Source: Phlebotomus papatasi (lineage: Eukaryota; Arthropoda; Insecta; Diptera; Psychodidae). Taken from it: DNA of 64,000 bases. The notes beneath the pieces were generated by a model. That model ran no database searches, was not told the origin of the DNA, and worked only from the letters and a program-made list of their open reading frames with translations. Below, piece by piece: positions 31,543-41,699 of this stretch. The stretch lies in assembly GCF_024763615.1 (NCBI RefSeq), contig NC_077223.1, positions 64,356,627-64,420,626 on the forward strand. Direction: 5' to 3'. The first letter of the stretch is position 1, and each line of letters starts with the position of its first letter. Made by a program: the position numbers and the translations under genes.

Positions 31543-33341
31543 TAGGTGAGATTCTTAACGTGAGCTAACTCGGAGTGCATGCAAATTCGATTTAGAGCTG
31601 AAGTTGGGAGACGCCATTCAGTTATCTTGAATCAAATTCGTGAAATTGTACAAATTTTGTATTTAAACCAAAATATCAAGGATTTGGATGAACTGACAGA
31701 AAAGTGTTATATGGGTGAAATGTAGACCAGAATGTTCTCTATAATTTTTCCATAGAACATGATCTCATCGATTACTCAGAAGCCAAGATAATCGAGGTTT
31801 TTTGTTTCTTAACTTGTTTTTTCATCCAGAGTGCCCCAAGTAGTCATTTGTTGAACTTCAACTATATCAAAGAATTGTTGTATTTTGTGGGACTTTCCAT
31901 TTAAAACCCTATTTTAAGTGTCTTGGTGGAGTAGAGGCAGTCAAATTGGCATCTGAGTGATTTCAAAGCGTTATTATTGGAAAAATCAATTTTTTCACAC
32001 TTAAACGGCAAAATCGGAGTGATAGCGTAGTCTGAGTGGAAAATGATGTATGGACGAAATGTAGAGACAAATGTCCTCTACAATTATGTCGAAGTAATCA
32101 TCAAAATCGGTTCAGCGACAGTCGAGATAATTGAGGTTATGTGATATTGAAATTGGTTTTTCGACTGTGGCGCCCCTGGTGTTGGTCCCACGAAGTTCAA
32201 ATATTCCAGAAAGTTGTAGCATTTGGTGAGATCTTTCGTTTAAGCCCTCACTCATCAAAATCGGTCACATAGAACCGGAGATATGATTTTTTGAATTTCG
32301 TGAACTTTGACCCCTCATATCTCCGGTTCTATTGAAACCACAGCGCACATACGCAGCATTTTGGAAACGTCCTAGACTGGACTACAACATACTAAAATTT
32401 CATTAACTTGCACAATGCCGTTTTTGAGAAAAGTGACTTTGAATTTCGATGAATTTTGACGCTATCGCAGCGCCACCTGTGGTGACTTTTTGAACTTCCA
32501 TCTGAAAGTGCTCATCGAGACGAAACCAAAAAGGTAAAATTTAGGTCGCTATGTTAATTAGAACCGGAGATAGAGGCCGGTCAATGTTCGAACTTTGACC
32601 CCTTATAGCTCGGGTCAGGGGTTATGGATCGACTTAAGGTTTTTTTGTTTGATAGGTATAATCAACGGCTACAACATACTAAAATTTCAGCCCGATTGCA
32701 TAAGGAATTTTTGAGTTATTTAACTTTTAAGATTTAAAAATTTTCTTTTTAATAATAGCGCCCCTAGCGGTGGTTTTATGAACTTGCGATGTGAGAAGAG
32801 GAAGTGGCATTTCACGAGAGCTTTCCAAAAAGCCCTCATTTTTTAAATTCTGACAATTAGAACCGGAGTTATGGCCATTTTAAGAAATTTTTTTTGGACC
32901 CTTATAGCTCGGGTCAGGGGGGTCGGGGGACCTTAAGTTTGGTATTGATGGAAAGCTCTAAGGCCCAGCTATAACATACTAAAATTTGAGCCCGATCGAT
33001 GCCATAGGGGCGGAGCTATTGAGAAAACAAAAAAAGGGGGGTCTTCAAAATGGCGGAAGGAGGGGTGGGGGGTGGGGGGTGGGGGGTCAATGCACCAAGT
33101 TGCAATTTTCATGCGATATATAACCTTTGCCGAAAACCGCAAGTCGATATCTTTTTTAGTTTAGGAGCTATTAAGCTCCAAAGAGCGGCCGGACGGCCGG
33201 CCGGCCGGGAACGTAAAATAGCCACATATATATTCGTGATCAGGAAGTGGCGAAACACATTTTGGCCAAGTTTGAGCGCGATCGGAGGACATGAAATTTT
33301 GTTAGGATTATAGTAGGTGAGATTGTTAAGAATCTCACCTA
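31543..33341. mobile_element. 1.8-kb TIR element built of diverged ~300-bp units
   Basis: The left end TAGGTGAGATTCTTAAC (31543-31559) is perfectly complementary to the right end at 33325-33341. A second, near-identical TAGGTGAGATT just before the right end (33313) forms a local hairpin with it. The interior from about 31810 to 33030 consists of roughly four diverged units sharing GCGCC(C/A)C.TG, GAACCGGAG.TAT, CTTTGACCCCT.ATA and ACAACATACTAAAATTT. There is no transposase frame, so it is non-autonomous. Superfamily unknown. Confidence 0.7.
33050..33215. repeat. G-rich run and GGCCGGCC tract inside the 1.8-kb element
   Basis: Positions about 33058-33088 are almost only G with scattered T and A. 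Positions about 33186-33210 are a CGGCCGG repeat tract. Both are extreme for this AT-rich window. The plus frame 33050-33313 across them is a by-product of the composition. Confidence 0.75.
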
Positions 33342-33344
33342 ATA

Positions 33345-35980
33345 TGTAGAAAATCAAACTATTTCACCGGGTACTTAAGGATCCTTGTCTTCCTTGTTGA
33401 CATGATTTCACTGCACTTTTCTATCCTTTTTAAATGTAATATTTCACAAATATTTTTTATTCACCTTTTAATTGGATGTATGTCCTTCGATTTTCACTGC
33501 GGACTTAACAATATTTCGCAAATTACGCCGAAAAATCAAACAAAACACTTTAATACTTTCCTAGCAACTTCCATAAGAAACAGAGAAAATGACAACGACC
33601 GTGTCAAGGTTATGTATATCACGCATGTAATAATCATAAAATTAGGTTTAATTATCTTTTTATCGAAAATTGAAATATTTAATTGATTTATTATCAAGTT
33701 TTTAAGGAGGTGTCTCACATTCCACACTGCTCTGTCCAACTTTCCAAACTGTCTCGCTTTAGGCAAATGACCCTAGATCGTTAGGAGGAATGCTGAGGGT
33801 TCTGGAGAAACCTTTGGCGAACAAAAAGCTAATCCACGTGATTGCCTTGTAAGTTTCGCCCTTACAGATTTCTGACGAATCTATCAATTAAAGTAAATTC
33901 AGAGGGAACTGTGTCAAGTGGTGTACACATTCTCATCATTAACAACTCTTTAGAGAATCGAACTGAATAGAATCGGAACAGTTTAAGGAAAAGATCACTA
34001 GAGCAGCACTCGAGTGAACCATGAGACATAGATTATCCACCCCTCAGGTGTTATATTTATTCTCGGAGTTAGATTCCTTCTTATTTGAAGACTGTAATGT
34101 GTGTTCTATGGGAATTCATTTAGAAAATTTCTTCTCAAAAAATTGTGATTAATCGCGCCTTCCCCTTTGTGCAGTATTTCAAAATAATCACTTCAATAAA
34201 TTTTTTAGCCAAAAATTTAATCCATCGTGCCGGAAAAATTGAATGGCTCCCCCGAGGATTTGGGAAGATGCGGAAGATATGTAAAGTATTGTCATGAGTG
34301 CAATTTATGGTAATTGCAAGAGGGCGGAGGATGAGTGGTCTGAGAAATCAGTGGCCCCTTTTCGAATTTGATGCTCATTATTAAAATTACACCCGGCTGG
34401 TGTTGGGTGGATTTCAACAAGGATGCGGTTGATAGCGATTAATTTCGATCCTAATATACTCTCGAGTAACATTTGGGGCATCCGGAAAACTTGAAGCAAA
34501 CTTAATCCGCATTAGACATCTCATCTCTGAAAGGGGGATGGTTGGGAGTTCCTATGGACAAAATCTCAGGGTGATTTTGATATATTATGTGTCTGTTTGC
34601 GTATGATGTGCACCCTCACTATTCTCGTTCATTTTCATTTATCAGGACGAGGGTGACGGGTTGTATTTGGGACGCTCTTATGGGAGCGTATTATTGCTAT
34701 GGCGTATTCAATCATAAATGAGGTATGCATTGTGATGTGTCGAAAAGGATGGGGAAAAGTTTGCTAAACCCACCCTCGTTTTGTGCGATTTGTGTCTCAA
34801 ATTCACTCCCTGCTTCTATGCCATCATTATTCATTTCAATTAGGCAAAATGCGTGTACTAATTACAGATTTATTTAAATTTAACCATTGGGATTAATTCT
34901 AGGCACAACTTGATGAAATCACAAAGATTACATTTAGCCTCCAAAGTTACGCATCCTTCAGCCAAAAATCTTAAAACTCATTTCTTCTTTCGGGAAATTG
35001 AGCTATTTGTATTCTCTGGGAAATTATGATTTGGTCCAAGAGACTAAATCCAGAATCATTTAATTGTTTTATTCTCTAATTGATTTTCTCTCATAACTAT
35101 GAGCAACATATTAGTATAGAACATAGGGGAAATTGGGGCACAATCGAACACGAATAGAATAAAATAATATTTTATAATAATATAATAAAATAAAAATAAT
35201 AAAATTAAAAATGAAATAAAATTTTTTTTTAATATTTTTATCTCAAATTAATCAGTTCATCACAAATCTTTCAATGAAAACTCAATGAAAAGTTAATACA
35301 CTTTTTTTATATTTTCACGAAATTTATAATGTCATATATCCGGTTCTGTATCACCGGTGTGACAGAATTGAATGACCAAGAGCACAAATGATTGATCTCA
35401 CAAAACTTTACAACTTGCTAGAACATCTCAATCGTCTCAATCATATCAGTTTATAAGTAATTGATAAAACCAAGTTCTTCTGCAAAACTATGGTAGACTT
35501 TCTGATTTACATTTTCCCATAGTAAGGTGGGGTAACTGGATCGTTTTCCGAAGAGTGCTACTTAAACGCTTGTTTTTGGACTAATGAAATTCTTTTTTAC
35601 TTCTTCTAAATCCATAGAATTATTCACTGTTTCATTCAGAAACATAATATAAAAAAAAATATCAAAAATATTAAAAAAAATTTATTAAATATTGATAATA
35701 CTGAAATAAGTCAACATGCACTAAGTAAGTGGATCGCATTTTCGCTAATTCACTTTTAATTAAATCATTGGATTTAAAATACTTTTTCACAAGGAAAAAA
35801 CAATAAATGTTTTCAATCAACCAGCTGTCATTAGCGAAAATATCATTGCTAAAAAATTTTCAGTGAAGAACCCAGCTGGCACAAGATTGAAATGAGCCGA
35901 TTACCCTCACTTATTTAATGGATAAAAATATTATTTTTGCTTTTTCTCAAACTTGAAAAGTTATATTATGTTACTGTAGT
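33345..35980. other. Intergenic, no gene recognised
   Basis: 33780-34900 is less AT-rich, apparently unique DNA and could hold regulatory sequence, but no motif is decisive. 35100-35980 is very AT-rich (poly-A/T tracts, AATAA runs near 35160-35230) with TIR-like GGGGAAATTGGGGCA (about 35127) and GGTGGGGTAACTGGATCG (about 35525) phrases of dispersed elements. No coding exon is seen. Confidence 0.55.
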
Positions 35981-35987
35981 GACTATA

Positions 35988-36848
35988 GAGGGAACTGGGG
36001 CAGTAGTAAACTGGGGTAGTTGTAAACACTGTGATTTTTTTCATTAATTTTAAGACTCCAGAGGATAAAACCCATAAGCATTCATAGATACCATGGGGAT
36101 GTATGTTCACAGATGAATTGGTCAATAAAATCCTAATACTTTAAAAATAAAAATTATTTTTCCCGAAAATGTTGATATTTCGATTATTTTGGTCATTTTG
36201 ATTTCCACCTGGAAATTAAAAACTGTGTGAAATTATCGAAATGTAGCAATACCAGTTCTTTCCTACATCTTTTAGGATTGTATTTATGCATTTACTAGAG
36301 AAATTGAGATTCTCATTATTTCAAAAGAATTAATAATTGGTCAGAAAACAGCATTTGGGGTAGATGTAAACAGGCAATTTCAATTTCACAAAATGAGTAG
36401 GTAAAAGAGCGGGAAATTGACATTCATGCGAAATATCTATAATTCATAGATTACGAAAAAAATTGGTGGCACTGTGTTCAATAAAAAGTCACATGATGTC
36501 AAAATATGGGGAAACTCCATATATCTCTTAAGTAATTAAAATAATTGAAAATGGTGCAAAGTTAATTACAAGGGTGGAAAAAAGGATGTTTACATCCTCC
36601 CCAGAAAGTGTTTACTTCTACCCCAGGTATTTTGTGAAAAGAGAAAAATGCACAGTGACACAAATTTTATTTTTATGGAAAACTCAATTGTTTTCCAGCA
36701 TTCGCATTACCCTCGATGTATTGCCTATACCCAAGGGTAAAACATTAGCTAAGAAAGATTTTCCAAAAAATTACAGTGTCCTTGGAAACTCACCTCAAAT
36801 TCGCATCTATCGAAAATGGTTACATGTGCCCCAGTCTCCCCTATTACG
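35988..36848. mobile_element. TIR element with GGGGCAGTAGTAAAC ends
   Basis: The left part reads GGGAACTGGGGCAGTAGTAAA followed by GGGGTAGTTGTAAAC. The right part reads GTTTACATCCTCCCC (about 36587), GTTTACTTCTACCCC (about 36609) and finally TTACATGTGCCCCAGTCTCC (about 36820). These alternating complementary blocks suggest a MITE with sub-terminal repeats. A related pair is at 44926-45252. Confidence 0.55.
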
Positions 36849-37022
36849 GAAATAAAAATAAAAATATTATTTTAAGTGGATTAGTCATAAACGATCCCGA
36901 TAGCGAAGCGCCCGGATTAGCACACTTGACTATACGGTTTTGTAATGTTATTTTTGTTTAATTAATTAATTAATGTTACTATTATTATTCCATGTAAATT
37001 CCACTATTTTGATTAAAGGTTT
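36519..37022. repeat. 504-bp direct duplication, copy 1
   Basis: By eye this block is identical to 37120-37623, offset 601 bp, with about 97 bp of unrelated spacer between them. It includes the right end of the 35988-36848 element and about 170 bp beyond. The same 93- and 61-residue open frames therefore appear twice; neither is a recognised protein. Confidence 0.93.
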
Positions 37023-37119
37023 TGAAAAATGTCTTTGATACGCATGCTTTTACTTTTTTTTCTATTTTAATTATTCTTTGTAAAAAGTGTCGTGATTTTT
37101 TGAAAAATATGCAGTCTTT

Positions 37120-37623
37120 ATATATCTCTTAAGTAATTAAAATAATTGAAAATGGTGCAAAGTTAATTACAAGGGTGGAAAAAAGGATGTTTACATCCTC
37201 CCCAGAAAGTGTTTACTTCTACCCCAGGTATTTTGTGAAAAGAGAAAAATGCACAGTGACACAAATTTTATTTTTATGGAAAACTCAATTGTTTTCCAGC
37301 ATTCGCATTACCCTCGATGTATTGCCTATACCCAAGGGTAAAACATTAGCTAAGAAAGATTTTCCAAAAAATTACAGTGTCCTTGGAAACTCACCTCAAA
37401 TTCGCATCTATCGAAAATGGTTACATGTGCCCCAGTCTCCCCTATTACGGAAATAAAAATAAAAATATTATTTTAAGTGGATTAGTCATAAACGATCCCG
37501 ATAGCGAAGCGCCCGGATTAGCACACTTGACTATACGGTTTTGTAATGTTATTTTTGTTTAATTAATTAATTAATGTTACTATTATTATTCCATGTAAAT
37601 TCCACTATTTTGATTAAAGGTTT
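37120..37623. repeat. 504-bp direct duplication, copy 2
   Basis: Second copy of 36519-37022. The match starts at ATATATCTCTTAAG and ends at TTTTGATTAAAGGTTT, after which the flanks differ. No substitution was noticed between copies, so the event is recent or an assembly artefact. Confidence 0.93.
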
Positions 37624-38097
37624 ATATGGGAAATTTGTATTAATTCTACAAATTTAATTCGCGATTACTGGCTTTATTATTCGCAAACTTCAGCTCTAAA
37701 TCAAATTTCCATGCATTCCGAGTTGACTCGTATTAAGCTTTACTACAAAGCTGATCTAGGCTTATCACTGGTTTTGACACCTATGGCATTGATTTCTGGT
37801 TCCCAAGTATATAAGCGCCTTTGTGCTTATAAAAGGTGACCCTAATTGTAATTGAAATTTCATTTTTTGATCAATTTTTAATCGATCGTAACTAATAGTT
37901 GGATTCTGGATATCTATCTGAAGATTCACAGATAGATACGTTCCTCATAAATATGTTAGCAAGTCATTAAAAAAGACTCCTTGTGAAATGAATCAGAATT
38001 ACAGAACTTGGTAGACAATATTTGTTTAAAATTTTTTGAGAATTCTTATAGAATCAAATTAAAGATAATAGTTGTGAGAAAACCGACGTTAGGGAAA

Positions 38098-38497
38098 TTT
38101 AGTAGGAAGGAACCGGAAGTCGTAGGAAAGTGGAGTCACTCTATTCAAAACAACAACTCTTTCCAAAGCTTTCGTCTCGGTCTCCAAACCCTCATCAGTG
38201 GCTGGAGCATGAGAGCTTTCTTTATTTCCTTTTCTAGTAAAAAATATTTTCTTTCTTCTGTACAACAATTTAACATTTACTCGAATTAATTAGGAATCTC
38301 CAGAATTTTGTCTCTCAATCTGTCCAGGACTTTACAGGATGTGGGGGTACTTTTCTAACAATATACAATTCAATAAAGGCTCTCTTTATGCTCCAGTCAC
38401 TAATGTAGGTTTGGAAACCGAGCCGAAAGCCTTGGAAAGAGTTGTCGTTTTTCTAATAGTGACCCCACTTTCCGACAAATTCCGATTCCCTTCTAAA
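38098..38497. mobile_element. Foldback element F3 with hammerhead-like module
   Basis: The arms, about 120 bp each, are 38098-38225 and about 38375-38497, imperfectly complementary (TTTAGTAGGAAGG... and ...TTCCCTTCTAAA). Read outward, the left arm (minus strand) has CTGATGA, the canonical hammerhead-type heptamer, then a weak 5-bp stem and GAAAGCTTTGG. The right arm has GGTTT with GAGCC as stem but a mutated heptamer. It is non-coding. Confidence 0.8.
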
Positions 38498-38759
38498 GAC
38501 AATAGCTCGGATAGTGTATTTATTTTCGATCTATATATTTCTTAGGTTATCTGTTTTGTCAGCTTTTGCTCCGCATTTTCCTATCTATATTATTGATAAA
38601 TTCTTTTCATTATAAAGCTCTTCGTGTTACGAAATTAAAAAAAAAAAACATACAAAATTGTGCGTTTCGGATTTGGTCTGAATTTGTATTTGTCAAATTC
38701 TGCATTCTGCAAAGATCATTTAAGATACTTATTCATATATCCCAAGGGCTGAGAATGTA

Positions 38760-40100
38760 ATTCATATAAAACTTACAATCGCATCACAAAAATCCTATTG
38801 TCTTCAATATATTTATATACCAAACTGGCAAAATCTATCTTCTTTTGTGAACTAAAAGTCAATAGGATTCCGAGAAATATTGCAACTCAAGACGTTTCTC
38901 CATAGAAAGTTCAATAAGAAATGAATTTAATGTCTTATCCACTGAATAAAAGAATCAATCAGATAAGCTTCTTTTAAACACACAAAACCGAAAACATCTA
39001 TTTAATTGAGGGGAGGGTTTGCAAATCGATGTGGGAAAGGATGATATCTGCAAGTCTTGGAAAATCAACTAAATTGCTGGAAAATCGTGGTATGGAAGTT
39101 TAATTTAAATTGCATTGGGGGTTGAGGGTTGGGTTTTTTTTTTGGTGAAGAGCAAAAGCTGGCGCCTTAAATCCTCCACTCGAGAGACAAGCCATCCATT
39201 TGGCCCAATGAATTGCACAAGTAATGCTTGATGTGAAAAATAAAGAATAGAGTGGGTGGAATTTCAAAATGTATAACGCTCGAACAGAAAATCCTGTCTT
39301 TGCTGAGTGCAGAAATCCAACAAGGGTCATCTTTTAATCCTCACTCCGTGTGATTTTCCAGTTGAACCATCACAATAAAAGGTCACGTTTAATGACAGTA
39401 TTTTGGACAATAACGTGTTATTTAATTTGGCACAGATATTCTCCTACTCTTGGATACATCGAAAGCACATGGAAAAGTCATGCTCATGGGGTACAAAAAT
39501 AGCTGGGTGAAATACTGGTGGGATCTTAATTAAAAGTGTTGGAACAATTGTCGATTTTATGCTCGATGCTAAAATGAATTTTGGAGGAATACCTGCGGTA
39601 TTCTTGTGGCGCGTTTGTGCTCCAAAGCTAACAGAAAAATCTCAGTGTAAAAGGGATGTCTTAATGAAAATTTCATACATTCAACTTTGTGGAGAATTTG
39701 TGCTACTTTCTACGCCAAATGAGATTCTGCAGAACAGTCTTTGGGTTCTTACTTCGCGCCACGGAGGTGGGAAATTTAAATTGTGAATTAAGGAACAAAT
39801 TTCTCAATATAATTCACGTCTTTTCTTCTGACCCAATTATGAAATTTATTGAAAAGAAAATCACTCTTCCAACAGCTCTCTCTTCTACTTGAAAAGAATT
39901 ACTCTTCGTAGAATATTCCAATTTTTCCCTCATCAATATTGTTTTCGAAGAGGGTGTTAAATTGGATAAGTTTAGTTGAATAAATGTAAAGAAATGCACA
40001 ATTCACTATTGAACAATAACATAGAATATCTAAAGATAGCATAAGAGGTCTATAGACAGAGTTGATAAATATGTTAATGTACTGATTTTATTTCTTTGAC
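38760..40100. other. Intergenic, no feature recognised
   Basis: Apparently unique sequence, moderately AT-rich. Short frames at 39100-39330 and 39559-39892 overlap in several phases and have no domain character. Confidence 0.55.
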
Positions 40101-40763
40101 TTAGAATAATTCAATTCAATTTATTAAATACCATTAGGACACACTGTCGGCTGTACATCAAATGGCCCTACCGGCCCTACGTATAAAGTTAGGAGAAGGC
40201 GTTAATAGAGTCCACATGACTCAAGATATAGCATCTTCTTTCGCTCTCTGGGCACATCACTTCAGAGAATACTCCTCCACAAAAATGGAATTGCGAAAAT
40301 TACGACTATGATGTTTTTCGATCACAACGCGCAGGGGTAGACCATCACCATGGATAGATAAATGACATCCATAGATTGATGTCAAACGTTTCGCCGGCTT
40401 TAGCAGTCGGTAAGTCTGGGGCTTTCAAATCCAAAATCATTCCTTCTCAAAGGGATAAAAATCCACCGTAGAACTTGGTTTTCAAATTTAGCTAAGTTTT
40501 CAACTGGTACGGATCTATATTTCAGAAGAAGCGTAGTGACTTGCATAATCGTTGTCCTGTAACGTTATACAAGCTTCAGACTTGAGACTTAGTCATATGA
40601 CTTAACTTTTCTAATTTTTCAACAATCGATATTTTTGGAAAAATTGAACTTAGGATTAGATTATTAAGGGCAATATATGATCTATTAAATTATGAAAAAG
40701 CAATAAAATTGGTTGCCATTTAGGATTTTGAGTCCTTCAGGAACATGGGCTAAACCTCTAGTC

Positions 40764-40893
40764 CAGAGGTGTGCAAGAAACCGTTGAAACCGAATTAACG
40801 TCAAATGAAACATGTACGTCAATGGTCAAAACGCTACTATAACAAACTTATTTTGACATAAATTCGGTTTGAACGGTTTCTTGCACACCTCTG
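40764..40893. mobile_element. hAT-type MITE with perfect 8-bp target duplication
   Basis: It is 130 bp with TIRs CAGAGGTGTGCAAGAAACCG and a complementary right end finishing CTTGCACACCTCTG. It is flanked by an exact direct repeat CTCTAGTC at 40756-40763 and 40894-40901. An 8-bp duplication with CAG-starting TIRs is the signature of the hAT superfamily. The interior is too small to encode anything. Confidence 0.93.
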
Positions 40894-41360
40894 CTCTAGT
40901 CTGAAGACCGCTTTAGAGCTTTGAGCACTCTTTATAGACTATTGGCTTTTAGTCGGCTTTTAGTAACTGTGAGCGAACTACTGTCGAAATTGTATTGATT
41001 GTAATCCTTAACCCACGGTAGATCAATCAATCTACAACCAGAATTATTTAACCAGGGTTTCGATAAGAACTTGCTAAGTAGCTAACTAATCACAGCGATG
41101 TTGAACTAAATCTAGATTAAAATATTGAGATTTCTTTACTTCTTTTTATAGGAAAAGAAAAATACAATGAGGAAGTATTCTTGGATGTAGAGCTTGTATA
41201 CTTCTTCGCTATCTTCTTTTGTCTTTGATCAGCTATGAGAGATCGGATCGATGAAGAACATTTTTAAGTGGTAGAATTAAAGAAAAGCTTATGAACAGAG
41301 GGGGAGAAAAATTAAATTCGAAAGCCAAAGTCACTTGCATCTACGGTACATTAAAAGAAT

Positions 41361-41688
41361 AACGTCGGGAAAAAGGGGATCAGCTTAGTAAATTCTAGAT
41401 TCTTCCCAAAGCTTTCGACTCAGACTCCAAGCCTTCCTCAGTGATCAAATCTTGTCTTTTCTTGCTTTAACTGCACTTAATTTATAATTTTTGCATTTAG
41501 CCAATATTCATTTTTAAAAAATTACAAATTAAGTGCAGTGTCCAATATTCCAAGCCCTGTGAAATCCCTGACTTTATGACAAAGCGAGAAAATACAAGAT
41601 TTGACCACTGAGGAAAGCTTGGAGTCTGAGCCGAAAGCTTTGGGAAGAATCTAGAATTTTCTAAGCTAATCCCCTTTTCCCCAATGTT
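41361..41688. mobile_element. Foldback element F4 with hammerhead-like module
   Basis: The two arms, about 110 bp, pair closely (GGGGATCAGCTTAG on the left, CTAAGCTAATCCCC on the right), and inner ACTGCACTTAATTT pairs with AAATTAAGTGCAGT. Each arm read outward contains CTGAGGA, A, a 5-bp stem (GGCTT with GAGTC in the left arm), loop GGAGTCT, and GAAAGCTTTGGG. It is non-coding. Confidence 0.85.
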
Positions 41689-41699
41689 CACTGCTTTCA

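Larger units (their letters stand above)
31249..33773. mobile_element. Possible outer TIR element enclosing the 1.8-kb element
   Basis: CTAGGGTGAATGG...AAAGCAAGACAC near 31249 resembles the complement of 33746-33773 (CTAGGGTCATTTGCCTAAAGC... when read on minus). GGAAAGTTGGACA near 31471 is likewise complementary to TGTCCAACTTTCC near 33734. This suggests a ~0.7-kb element into which the 31543-33341 element inserted. The similarity is imperfect. Confidence 0.4.
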
